Of a stretch of 64,000 nucleotides of DNA, positions 47,192-56,033 are shown one piece after another. The DNA comes from Rugalucina vietnamica. Taxonomy: Eukaryota; Mollusca; Bivalvia; Lucinida; Lucinidae. The position numbers were made by a program, and so were the translations under genes. Position 1 is the stretch's first letter. Every line of letters begins with the position of its first letter. A model generated the notes under the pieces. The model made no database searches and was not told the DNA's origin. It was given only the letters and a program-made list of their open reading frames with translations. Location of the stretch: NCBI GenBank assembly GCA_964017185.1, contig OZ024877.1, forward strand, positions 61,034,711-61,098,710. The letters run 5' to 3'.

Positions 47192-48274
47192 ATGGCCATG
47201 AATTTTTACACGTGCTCGAAGGAGCAACTAGCCGAACTGGAAAAGGTCGGTGCGGCTACGGCAGAAAAATTAGTAGAATTAAGGGATGAGGCCATAGCGG
47301 GTCTGCGTGAGCCGCTCACAGTACAAGACCTGTCCAATGTCCGACTGAAAGTCGAATATTGGCAGGGATTGATTGACAAAAACATTCTGGAGTTAACACC
47401 CCCTCCAAACTTGCTTCAGCCTTATGTAAAAGGGGCTGCAGAACAAAAAGAACAACCTAGACTTTCTGAAGCTGAGAGGTTGGAAAAAATAATGGAAAAA
47501 TCTCTCAAAATATATTTTAACAGATTTGACAAAAAGTTGACCGATAGTTCAGAAATGCTTCAGTCCCAGATCAACAATTTAGAATTGGGAATTAATAAGA
47601 CACTCAACCCAATTAGAACCCAAATAGAAGATTTAGCTGAAGCTCAGTTACATGAAAAAACCCGGAGGTTAACTTTTGAAAGCGAAATTGACAAAAAATT
47701 ACAGGACATCAGCATCCGGGAAGAGCAAAAAAGTAACCAAAAAATAAATACACTAGCTCAGCAGTTATCAACAGCTTTAGATAAAATTAATTGGGCACAG
47801 GACCGTATCCTCGCAATTGAAAATATTCACAATGTTGAAAGCTTTCAAGAAGAAATGCCCCATTCGGCCGACTCTCATTTTCTATCAGGTCCCGACACTC
47901 AAACCACTGACCAAAAACCAAAGGGTTTTCAAAAACCAGATGATGAGTCAATGGACAGCATTATGGCGCGGATAAAGAAAGTTTGGCCGAAAGACAACAT
48001 TTACTCAAAGGGTTCGGCTGGTACGCCCCACACAGAAACACAGTCGGGTGAATCTACTCATGAAGTTTCACCGGGCGGTGCCTCTGGAACTGAACCGTGC
48101 CCTGAATATGAGCAACCCAAATCCAGGGGGCGGTCCAGAAATAGGAAACCTAAATCCGGTAGGAATGCCTCCAAATCGCCCTCTACCGACAGGTCATTGT
48201 CCCCTCTCCCACCGAAATTACAGACATTCACAGGAGACCCGAGTCGGGTTTCATACTTAAATTTGAAAGGATAG
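47192..48274 (+). CDS. gag: Gag, N-terminal part (frameshifted)
   Basis: A 360-residue frame from the first good ATG (CATGGCCATGAAT). Residues 1-90 are helical and acidic, and about 95-225 form long heptad-like runs (for example LEKIMEKSLKIYFNRF), probably a coiled coil. 230-335 is disordered, Pro/Ser-rich, with an Arg/Lys patch at 311-330. The last residues PKLQTFTGDPSR match the usual entry to the gypsy capsid domain. The conserved continuation (FILKFERIAERHRW) is in the next frame from 48250, so a 1-base deletion near 48240-48250 is the simplest reading. A heptamer A AAT TTG (48259-48265) happens to lie in the right phase for -1 slippage, but after the conserved block. Gag forms the particle. 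Confidence 0.8.
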   Translation: MAMNFYTCSKEQLAELEKVGAATAEKLVELRDEAIAGLREPLTVQDLSNVRLKVEYWQGLIDKNILELTPPPNLLQPYVKGAAEQKEQPRLSEAERLEKIMEKSLKIYFNRFDKKLTDSSEMLQSQINNLELGINKTLNPIRTQIEDLAEAQLHEKTRRLTFESEIDKKLQDISIREEQKSNQKINTLAQQLSTALDKINWAQDRILAIENIHNVESFQEEMPHSADSHFLSGPDTQTTDQKPKGFQKPDDESMDSIMARIKKVWPKDNIYSKGSAGTPHTETQSGESTHEVSPGGASGTEPCPEYEQPKSRGRSRNRKPKSGRNASKSPSTDRSLSPLPPKLQTFTGDPSRVSYLNLKG

Positions 48275-49365
48275 CAGAGCGACATAGGTGGAGTAAAGAC
48301 AAAATGCTTGACAGACTTTTTAGTTCCTTGACTGAAAAAGCATTAGAATATGCAATAAAATGCAAAAACAACAAAACATACGATGGACTAAGACAGGAAC
48401 TGAAATTACGGTTCGACATGACGGACGAACCTATGATAGCAAGACAGAAATTGGTTACAGCTAAGCAAACAGATGACGAAACAATAGAAGCTTACATGCA
48501 GAGGGTTCTCAATATAGCTTCTGATGGGTATGGGGAGTATGGCTTCAAGGTCATGCAGCAAATGGCAATCGAGGCATTCCTGCGGGGTTGTCACCACAAA
48601 GAGGCAGCATCATTTGTCATGGTTGCAAACCCATCAACCATACAGGAGGCCTGCCAGAAAATTAAACTCGTTATGGCAAGTAGAAAGGCCATAGCGGGAA
48701 ACAAAGTCTCTTTCCAGAAATTGTTCACCGCTCAAGAGGAAAAAAGGGTTTCTGACCTGGAAAGAGATGTGAGGGAAATGAGACAATTTTATCAATCTCA
48801 TTCCCCTAAAGATAACAGGTATGACAGAAACAGACCATATCAGTACAATGATCGCGATCGATCATTCCGATATGATGATCGCGATCGAAGCCATCCACGC
48901 GGCAGATCACGCGACCGTACTGAGTCACGCCGTAATTTTAGCCCGTCACCCCAAAGGTCGCCATCTGATCGTTATCCGGGGAAACAGTTTTACAACCGCG
49001 CTGATCAGTATAGGAGATATCCATCCAGGTCTCCGCCTGATAACAGTAGGGGAGGCTCTCCGGGGGAGCGTTACTACCCACAAAGGGAGAATTCTCCTGG
49101 TGGGTATCGTTCACCTAGAGGCGGCTCTCCATACCCAGGCGGGTACCGAGATGGATACCGTTCCCCAAGTAGATACCCCCAATATCCCGACAGGTATCGT
49201 GATGGCCAGCGACCTCCCTCTTACGACAGGTATAGGGAAGACCGTCGTTCTGATAGTGATAAAAATCGCTATGAATCGCGTGCGAGCAAGACTAGGGGAA
49301 GGTCCCCGGAGCACCCGCCGGATTTAAACTCCGATGGACTAGGCGCTCCGGCGACCAGCTCCTAG
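48250..49365 (+). CDS. gag: Gag, capsid and Arg-rich nucleic-acid-binding part
   Basis: The frame covers FILKFERIAERHRW, the capsid helices (ATG at 48304; YMQRVLNIASDGYGEYG, AIEAFLRGCHHKEAASFVM) and a tail from about 48800 to 49320 packed with RSR, DRDRS, RGGSP, YPQR and RYRD repeats. No CCHC zinc knuckle exists; the Arg/Tyr/Ser/Gly tail presumably binds RNA instead, as the GR boxes of spumaviruses do. The frame ends at TAG 49363-49365. A -1 frameshift site at 49323 lets part of the ribosomes continue into pol. The upstream boundary is set by homology, not by an ATG. Confidence 0.8.
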   Translation, partial: FILKFERIAERHRWSKDKMLDRLFSSLTEKALEYAIKCKNNKTYDGLRQELKLRFDMTDEPMIARQKLVTAKQTDDETIEAYMQRVLNIASDGYGEYGFKVMQQMAIEAFLRGCHHKEAASFVMVANPSTIQEACQKIKLVMASRKAIAGNKVSFQKLFTAQEEKRVSDLERDVREMRQFYQSHSPKDNRYDRNRPYQYNDRDRSFRYDDRDRSHPRGRSRDRTESRRNFSPSPQRSPSDRYPGKQFYNRADQYRRYPSRSPPDNSRGGSPGERYYPQRENSPGGYRSPRGGSPYPGGYRDGYRSPSRYPQYPDRYRDGQRPPSYDRYREDRRSDSDKNRYESRASKTRGRSPEHPPDLNSDGLGAPATSS

Positions 49366-49391
49366 TCCCATCACCGTCTGAACTAGGTCGC
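49323..49391 (+). promoter_or_regulatory. -1 programmed frameshift signal (slippery site + pseudoknot)
   Basis: T TTA AAC at 49323-49329 is in phase with the gag codons GAT TTA AAC. A 6-base spacer follows, then stem 1 GGACTAGG (49336-49343) pairing with CCTAGTCC (49361-49368). Six loop bases GCGACC (49351-49356) pair with GGTCGC (49386-49391), giving an H-type pseudoknot. Slippage leads into the pol frame, which has no stop from 49329 to the protease. Confidence 0.85.
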
Positions 49392-49403
49392 TCCTGCGAT
49401 GTA

Positions 49404-50918
49404 ATGGAGGTAAGATTACCAAGCCAAAGGGATCTGACTGTCTCTGTAGAAGTATTGCTTAATGGCTATCCTATGGAGTCGGTTGTTGACAGTGCCGCTA
49501 TGGTAACCCTTATAAAGGAAGATTTTTTGAAATCGGTTTTTCATCCTACCGATTTAGGACCTGTTTGTATACTTTCAGGAATAGGTGCTGACCCTGTGCA
49601 TGGAAGATTAGTGCACAATGTGCCTATTACTGTTGGTACACAAACATTTCTGCACACAGTTTGTGCAGCTCCTATTAAGGACACATGTTTACTGGGTCTC
49701 GATTTCATGATAGCAACTGGTACCATCCTTAATCTCAGTCAACATACCATGACTGTAGATGACGAGACCATTCCCATCAAAGTCAATAAACACCCCGGTC
49801 TGCAAGTCTCAAATGTGAGCATTGTGAGACGCACTGTCATCCAGCCACATTCTGTAGGATTCATTGAAGCAAAACTGGATAACCCGATCGAAGGTGATTT
49901 CATGGTTACTGGCCTTTCGAATAAAAAGGCATTGGTTGCAAATGTCTATGGCACAGGCACGTCAGTAACTATGAAAGTCATCAACGACTCGGACACTTTT
50001 GTCACCTTCAAAAAAGGAAAATCAATTGGACATGCGGAGCCCGCCGAACGTGTTGTAGTCCAACCTGAGTACAACACAATCAATCAAGCAAAACACACTG
50101 GGACAAATCAAACAGAGACTGCAACCCAAGACTTACCTGCCCATCTAAAACAAATGTTTGATGATAATATTTCGAACCTTTCGGAATCTGAGAAATTGCA
50201 ATTCAAAAAGTTACTTATAGAATACCAGGATACTTTTTCTAAAGACGATTTTGATTTAGGTTGCCTCAATTCCGGAGTGGAGCATAAAATCAATACTCAT
50301 GATGAAATTCCAATTGCAGAAAAATTTAGAAGGACTCCACTCCATTTTCAAAAGCAAGAACAAGAATATATTGAAAAACTTTTGAAGCAGGGAGTCATTG
50401 AACCGTCAGTCTCAGAATGGTCTGCCCCACCAGTGCTTGTCAGGAAAAAGACCGGTGAGCTCCGATATTGTATAGATTATAGGTCCCTCAATGCAAAAAC
50501 ATACAAAGATAATTATAATCTACCCCTTATTGAGGACTGTCTGGATTCTCTACATGGGAAACGACTGTTTTGTATTCTGGATCTTTGCTCTGGATACTAT
50601 CAAATAAATCTTGAGGCTGGTTCTAGGAAGAAGACGTCGTTTAACACCCGTTTTGGTAGTTTCCAGTGGACCCGCCTACCCATGGGGTTGTGCACAGCGG
50701 GGGCCACATTCCAACGGGCTATGAGCTTGGTTTTAAGAGGATTACAATGGGAAGAAGTAATCGTCTATCTGGACGACGTCATTGTCCTAGGTACCAATTT
50801 CAGTGATACTCTATCAGCACTTCATAAGACCCTAGAACGGTTCAGACAATACAATCTTAAGCTTAAGCCCAGGAAATGCTCTTTCTTTAGAGAGAGTGTG
50901 GAGTTCTTGGGTAAATAA
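49404..50918 (+). CDS. pol: Pol, protease and reverse transcriptase (stop-interrupted)
   Basis: The frame is really entered by frameshift at 49329; the first ATG is at 49404. The aspartic protease has active-site VVDSAAM (Asp29; DSA in place of the commoner DTG/DSG) and a later LLGLDFM. The RT domain spans about residues 290-504: RYCIDYRSLN, LPLIEDCLDSL, FCILDLCSGYYQI (motif A), LPMGLCTAGATFQRAM (motif B) and YLDD at 455-458 (motif C). It ends at VEFLG followed by TAA (50916-50918). The same frame continues open afterwards with the normal RT-to-RNase H linker, so a single nonsense change is the likely cause; readthrough cannot be excluded. It copies element RNA to DNA in cytoplasmic particles. 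Confidence 0.9.
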   Translation: MEVRLPSQRDLTVSVEVLLNGYPMESVVDSAAMVTLIKEDFLKSVFHPTDLGPVCILSGIGADPVHGRLVHNVPITVGTQTFLHTVCAAPIKDTCLLGLDFMIATGTILNLSQHTMTVDDETIPIKVNKHPGLQVSNVSIVRRTVIQPHSVGFIEAKLDNPIEGDFMVTGLSNKKALVANVYGTGTSVTMKVINDSDTFVTFKKGKSIGHAEPAERVVVQPEYNTINQAKHTGTNQTETATQDLPAHLKQMFDDNISNLSESEKLQFKKLLIEYQDTFSKDDFDLGCLNSGVEHKINTHDEIPIAEKFRRTPLHFQKQEQEYIEKLLKQGVIEPSVSEWSAPPVLVRKKTGELRYCIDYRSLNAKTYKDNYNLPLIEDCLDSLHGKRLFCILDLCSGYYQINLEAGSRKKTSFNTRFGSFQWTRLPMGLCTAGATFQRAMSLVLRGLQWEEVIVYLDDVIVLGTNFSDTLSALHKTLERFRQYNLKLKPRKCSFFRESVEFLGK

Positions 50919-53483
50919 GTAAGTGGCGATGGTATCAAGATCTCGCCTGATAAGTTAGAGGCCGTCGAAAAATGGCCTGTTCCCCGGAATGCCAAAGAAC
51001 TCATGTCCTTTCTTGGCTTCATGAACTACCACCGTAATCACATGCCTGGCTTTGCTAAGGTCTCCACTGACCTATATAACCTAGCACATGCCAAAGAGTT
51101 TAAGTGGAACAGGCACCATCAAGCCTGTTTTGAGAAATTGAAGAAAATGGCCACAACAGCTCCAATGCTCTCCCATCCATCCCCAGATGGCCTATTCATA
51201 TTAGATTGTGATGCATCAGGTTTACAAATCGGAGCGGAGCTGTCCCAAGTTCAAAATGGTATAATTAAGCCCATCTGCTATGCCAGCCATGTACTTAAGC
51301 AACACCGAAACTATTGCACCACACGAAAGGAATTATTAGCAGTAGTTAAGTTCTGTCGCCAGTTCCGGCATTATCTGCTTGGAAAACACTTCCTGATCAG
51401 AACTGATCACAATTCCCTTGTTTGGCTGACCCGATTCCGTCACCTTGAAGGACAATTAGCTCGCTGGCTCGAGGAATTGTCCCAGTACGATTTCAAGATC
51501 CTGCACAGGAAGGGCGCAGAGCACGAAAATGCAGACTGCCTAAGTCGCATTAGGGACCCACTAAAAGAGTGTGACTGTTATATGGCAGGCAGTAAGGTAG
51601 AAGAACTACCGTGTGGTGGCTGCAGATATTGTAGGCGGGCACATCAGCAGTGGGCTAGGTTCAATGATGACGTCGATGACGTCATTCCCCTTGCCGTCCG
51701 GAGTGTAGATTTGGATTCATCCCATCAGTCAATACCAGATTCAGAATCTCGTCCGTCCTCAAATTGGGTAGAGAGTTTGTCGTCTTTCCAACTAAGGCAA
51801 GCCCAGCTGGATGATATTAACATAGGAACAATAATCCACTGGCTAGAGCACTGCTATGATCCATCAACTAGGGAACTCCAGCTATGTAGTCCTGAAACCA
51901 GAGCTCTGTGGTTAACTCGGGATCAGCTGGTCCTGAAAGATGGAATTTTGTACTATGTCTGGACAGACCGTGACGATCGCTCACAGTGTTTAGTAGTTCC
52001 GACAGAACTTCGACTAAAAGTTCTGTACCATTGCCATGATTCCAGAGATTCAGGTCATCTTGGCGGAACTAAAACGCTTGACAAGTTGAAACAGCGATTT
52101 TATTGGTATGGGATGTCCAGAGATAGCAACATATATGTTAAACAGTGCCCTAGCTGTAATAAGAATAAAAAAGGGAATCGAACCCCCAGGAGCGCTCTAG
52201 GATCATACCACGCTGGGTACCCTATGGAGCGGGTTCATCTAGATATACTAGGGCCCATCAATCCCCGCAGTAAGTCTGGTTGTAGCTATGTGTTGGTTAT
52301 GGTCGACCAGTTCACCAAGTGGACTGAATTGGCCGCCCTACCTTCACAAAATGCCGAATTGACCGCCAAAGCGTTCCTCAAACATTTTATAGTTACGTTT
52401 GGGTGCCCTTTGGAGGTCCATACGGATCAAGGTCGAAATTTCCAGTCTGACCTATTTACAGCTTTTTGCAGGCTACTGGAGATTTCGAAGACAAGGACTA
52501 CACCATATCACCCGTCTAGTAACGGTCAGTGCGAGGTTTTCAATCGCACTATTTTGCAAATGATCAGGGCTTACGTTTCTCGAGGTTTTAGAGATTGGGA
52601 CGAGCATCTTCCCTTGATTTCCATGGCTTTGCACTCCATGAAAAACAAATCTACAGGTTTTTCAGCCAACCAACTCATGCTGGGGAGAGAAGTAATTCAG
52701 CCCATAGATCTCATACTTGGCATTTCTAAGCCTTCTCCCCGGGACCCGTCAAACTGGGTCGAGAATCTGGCAAATAATCTCTCAGAGATCCACAAACTGG
52801 CCAGAGAAAAGATTGGAGAAAGCCAGCTGCGCCAGAAGAGAGATTATGACCTTAGGGTATTTGAAAGGTCCTATAAGGTTGGAGATGTAGTCTTTTTGAG
52901 AGACTCATCAACAGAAATAGGCATCAGTTCAAAGTTGCGACCCCCCTGGAGTGGCCCATTTTTGGTCATTGGTGCTCGCCCCCCAATCTATAGGCTTCGA
53001 GGCCGTAAAAAGTCTATGGTTGTGCATCATGACCGATTGAAACTATGCACTGACTCAACATGTCCTCTGTGGCTGCAGAGACAAAGACACAAACTTTTAG
53101 AAACTGCACCCCCAGAGGAAATGAGGGATTCAAACATAGATCCTGATCTAGATGGTCCCGAACCACCTCTGGATGATCCCCCAGATGTAAGTGTGCTATT
53201 TGATCCTGATGAAACATTACCTTACATGTTGGGGGATGACCCAGAATTGTTGGAAGATGACAATCAATTTGACAATCAATTTGATATTCAATTTGACGAT
53301 CAGTTTGACAGTCAATTTGACCACACTCAGCAAGAGAGTCAGATACCTTGTGACATTACATCTCAGGCTCCCAGCGACCTAGATCTCCTATTAGACCCAG
53401 GGGGCCAGTCCGAACCCTCATCTCTACCCCGTACATCCCGGAGGGGCCGTAGAATAAACCTTCCGGCTCGTTTTAAGGATTAA
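50919..53483 (+). CDS. pol: Pol, RNase H and integrase
   Basis: Same frame as the preceding segment; the first ATG in it is at 51003 (numbering from there). RNase H: DCDASG (Asp70), RKELLAVV (Glu110), TDHNSLV (Asp135). Next is a Cys-rich linker with CGGCRYCRRAH (C204, C207, C210, H214). Integrase: zinc-binding H345..H352..C382..C385, then the DDE core Asp414 (HLDILG), Asp475 (HTDQGRNF) and Glu511 (GQCEVFNR), with exactly 35 residues between the last two. A GPY/F-type module WSGPFLV follows (649-655), then HHDRLKLC. The C-terminus is acidic with five QFD repeats from about 53264. No chromodomain is seen. It removes template RNA and inserts the cDNA. Confidence 0.92.
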   Translation, partial: VSGDGIKISPDKLEAVEKWPVPRNAKELMSFLGFMNYHRNHMPGFAKVSTDLYNLAHAKEFKWNRHHQACFEKLKKMATTAPMLSHPSPDGLFILDCDASGLQIGAELSQVQNGIIKPICYASHVLKQHRNYCTTRKELLAVVKFCRQFRHYLLGKHFLIRTDHNSLVWLTRFRHLEGQLARWLEELSQYDFKILHRKGAEHENADCLSRIRDPLKECDCYMAGSKVEELPCGGCRYCRRAHQQWARFNDDVDDVIPLAVRSVDLDSSHQSIPDSESRPSSNWVESLSSFQLRQAQLDDINIGTIIHWLEHCYDPSTRELQLCSPETRALWLTRDQLVLKDGILYYVWTDRDDRSQCLVVPTELRLKVLYHCHDSRDSGHLGGTKTLDKLKQRFYWYGMSRDSNIYVKQCPSCNKNKKGNRTPRSALGSYHAGYPMERVHLDILGPINPRSKSGCSYVLVMVDQFTKWTELAALPSQNAELTAKAFLKHFIVTFGCPLEVHTDQGRNFQSDLFTAFCRLLEISKTRTTPYHPSSNGQCEVFNRTILQMIRAYVSRGFRDWDEHLPLISMALHSMKNKSTGFSANQLMLGREVIQPIDLILGISKPSPRDPSNWVENLANNLSEIHKLAREKIGESQLRQKRDYDLRVFERSYKVGDVVFLRDSSTEIGISSKLRPPWSGPFLVIGARPPIYRLRGRKKSMVVHHDRLKLCTDSTCPLWLQRQRHKLLETAPPEEMRDSNIDPDLDGPEPPLDDPPDVSVLFDPDETLPYMLGDDPELLEDDNQFDNQFDIQFDDQFDSQFDHTQQESQIPCDITSQAPSDLDLLLDPGGQSEPSSLPRTSRRGRRINLPARFKD

Positions 53484-53711
53484 AAACATTTTTTATCTTT
53501 CGCATCTGCATGGGCAACTGTAGCTGGTATGCTTGTTGTCTGTGTAGGTGTGAAAACATTTTTTTATCTCGCATCTGCATGGGCAGCTGTAGCTGGTATG
53601 CTTGTTGCCTGTGTGGGTGTGATCTGCACACTGGCAGGGACACGTAGAGCTGGTATGCTTGTTGTCTTTGCGGGTGTGTACAGATTGTTTTTAATACAAC
53701 GCCCGGGGTGA
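53484..53711 (+). repeat. In-frame hydrophobic ~60-80-bp repeats after the pol stop
   Basis: Beyond the pol TAA the same frame stays open for about 75 codons. It encodes repeated membrane-like segments (ASAWATVAGMLVVCVGV, ASAWAAVAGMLVACVGV, then RAGMLVVFAGV). The DNA repeats share AGCTGGTATGCTTGTTG. It could be a small separate ORF (ATG at 53529), a readthrough tail, or merely a tandem repeat. Confidence 0.45.
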
Positions 53712-54630
53712 GCAGTCGTGGTCTGCCAGGCGAGCTAGTATGCTAAATGGTCGATCCGGCTGTTCGCGCTGGGTAAGTTGGCATGAATGAGTCTGGTTCA
53801 ACTATGAGCCCGGGTTATGTGTGACAAATGCTGCATGTGCCGACGTATGCCGTCATGGGGGTTGCCTAGAGCAGGTTTGCTGTGCGATCCCTGGGGCGGA
53901 TGCGTCGAGCTGTTTTTAAACTCCTGTCGTTCTGTTGAATGGAGTAGTAGAACTTACTGCTGCTCTAGTCAATGGAACCATTTGTATATATATATATAGA
54001 TCTGTACACAGCTGTAGGGAATGTCATGCTGTCAGAGCCCATTTTCATCTGGTCACTGCCAGCATGGTCATTTTTCGGTCATGTGAGTGTCCGGGGGCCC
54101 TCGGGGCACTACATGGCTTTGTCCGTTTAATGTTTTAGATGGACAGTCATGTCCATGTAGGACATTTCCACCTACCATCAGATGATTTCCGTCACAATGG
54201 TAGGGAAACCAGCACCCCCACAGGAAATTAGAGCATGCCTGCCATAGCAAATTGTAAAAACATATTTTTTTTTTCATTTATTTTTACTAAGATTGTGCTT
54301 TTGATTTTAAGTTTTAGAAATTATTCATCACTCTGTAAATATCCAAATGTCAATTTATTTTACTCGTAAGTGTTAATATTTAACACTTATTCATTCCATA
54401 TACTCACAGTAGAAAAATATATAAAAAAAAAATATATAATAAATTCAAAACTAGTCCAAAGGACATATTATAAAACAGAGAGAAAACAACATTTTATAAC
54501 TCATTGTATTATAACCATTAAAAATACAAAATTCATTGAAACACATAAAAATAGATAAAAATCCATTTAGTTAGCATCTTTCATCCTTTTATAAAATAGT
54601 AAAAAGATTTTATGTATTTTTTTAATTGCA
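53712..54630 (+). other. Spacer between pol and the TatD ORF
   Basis: About 0.9 kb without a convincing ORF. It becomes AT- and pyrimidine-rich toward the TatD start, as expected for an intron end. Confidence 0.55.
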
Positions 54631-54632
54631 GA
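54611..54632 (+). promoter_or_regulatory. Candidate splice acceptor before the TatD ATG
   Basis: TATGTATTTTTTTAATTGCAG ends at 54631 and is followed by A and then the ATG (54633). A T-rich tract plus CAG is a strong 3' splice site. Its placement implies that TatD is translated from a spliced subgenomic RNA. Confidence 0.65.
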
Positions 54633-56033
54633 ATGTCTCAACTGAACAGCAATAATCGTTGCAATGCCTGTGGCAATAAAACCTCCCGATTAAGGCGGCA
54701 TGCTCTGCGGGTCCATATGCCCTGGTATATGGATCCGTCCACTGCTTGTGTGGACTGTCAGCGGAACGAGGGAACTGGGTTGGACCTCAACAGGTTTCAT
54801 CCGGGGCACCAGCGGGTTGTTGGGGAGACCCTCCTGCAGGCCTGGGTTCTTCTCATGAATGGAATTTTTCTGTTCATGACGAGGAACTTGGGATTGGGGT
54901 CCCCTAATGATCTTCTGGGGTTCGTGGTGGCCAATGAGCTCCACCCCAGGTCTTTTCGTTTCTCTGAGGAGGAAATTTTCTTCTTCAGAGAGTTCGATCG
55001 GAGATCAGGTTTGGAACCGTTAACGGCCGATGAATATAAATCAATTCCTCCCACCAGGCTTATTGTGCTATCAAACTATTCAGTCGTACTGAAGATGTGG
55101 ACCCATCTGAGTCCTATAGCTCAGTCCAAGTTCCTAGCTGAGTGTCGGTATGTTCGATTGGATGGTTCCTTTCCTCCCAACGGTTATCCTAAACTGAAAG
55201 TGGGAATAATCGATTCACACTTTCATTTAGATGGTTTCTTCGATCGATATCCCACTACATTGTCCGCCCTGGAGCGCTCGGCTAAGTCAGAAATTGATGT
55301 TCATCTTTGCTATGCAATTCAAAATTTTGTGTTTCCAGCAAGGTGGCCAAACATTGACAGGCACATGGCGGGGGACCCAAGACTAAGATTTACTCTTGGA
55401 ATTCACCCTCATGTGCTTGCCAAGGGGAGGCCACTGGATGAATTTAAAAGATTACAAGATATGTTGGAAAATTATCCCGAGGCAGTAGGGATAGGCGAAA
55501 TTGGGATCGATCACACCACTCGATGCAAATGCGCTACGTTCCATAACACAACCCGTTGCCGAGAGGAAAAACTCGAAACCCAGCGTCAATTTCTGCGTCT
55601 CGTGCTACCGCTAGCAAAAGAACTAGGCAAAGTGATTGTACTCCACGTCCGCAGCAAAGATAAAGATGAGCAGGCCACAGCTGCTCAGAAGACTCTTAAA
55701 GAGCTCCTAGACGCCGGATTAAGCAATGCGCCGATTCACCGCCATTGTTTTATAGGGGGGATAGAGGAATATAATGACTGGAGCTCTAAACTCCCGAATT
55801 GCTATTTTAGCCTTTCCAGTAAGTCAGTTAAGGATAGTAAAACGGTAGCTTGTTTGAAATCCGTGGGAAGGCCTGACCGTCTTATTCTAGAGACGGACTC
55901 CCCATACTTGGTTAACACTGAAAGACCATGGATGGCCTATAAAAATGGGGAGAAAGCAGCTCAAATAATGGGAATTCCAACCATTGAGCTTATAAGAGTG
56001 TGCAATAGAAATGCTGCTAGGCTATATAACTAA
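54633..56033 (+). CDS. TatD-type metal-dependent nuclease with N-terminal zinc fingers
   Basis: 466 residues from the ATG just after the splice acceptor (an ATG 21 bases upstream adds 7 residues that would be intronic). The N-terminus has two zinc-finger-like sets: C10, C13, H23, H28 and C39, C42, H56, H59, with RVHMPWYMDP between. Residues 60-185 are a helical region I do not recognise. The TatD/amidohydrolase barrel spans about 188-466: IIDSHFHLD (His196, His198), LGIHPH, VGIGEIGID (Glu289), VLHVRSKD (His338), HRHCFIGG (His371), LETDSPYL (Asp422). All expected metal ligands are present. TatD enzymes are Mg-dependent 3'-5' DNA exonucleases or repair nucleases. A Cys/His-rich insert (CKCATFHNTTRC, 298-309) interrupts the loop after Glu289. 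The ORF is intact while gag and pol are damaged. A role in cDNA processing, competitor DNA removal or integration is inference. Confidence 0.9.
   Translation: MSQLNSNNRCNACGNKTSRLRRHALRVHMPWYMDPSTACVDCQRNEGTGLDLNRFHPGHQRVVGETLLQAWVLLMNGIFLFMTRNLGLGSPNDLLGFVVANELHPRSFRFSEEEIFFFREFDRRSGLEPLTADEYKSIPPTRLIVLSNYSVVLKMWTHLSPIAQSKFLAECRYVRLDGSFPPNGYPKLKVGIIDSHFHLDGFFDRYPTTLSALERSAKSEIDVHLCYAIQNFVFPARWPNIDRHMAGDPRLRFTLGIHPHVLAKGRPLDEFKRLQDMLENYPEAVGIGEIGIDHTTRCKCATFHNTTRCREEKLETQRQFLRLVLPLAKELGKVIVLHVRSKDKDEQATAAQKTLKELLDAGLSNAPIHRHCFIGGIEEYNDWSSKLPNCYFSLSSKSVKDSKTVACLKSVGRPDRLILETDSPYLVNTERPWMAYKNGEKAAQIMGIPTIELIRVCNRNAARLYN

Noticed and set aside
48257-48271. A AAT TTG heptamer at the end of the first gag frame as a second programmed -1 site
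   Set aside because: It is in the right phase, but the conserved capsid stretch FILKF lies upstream of it in the new frame, so a base deletion explains the shift better. Not fully excluded.
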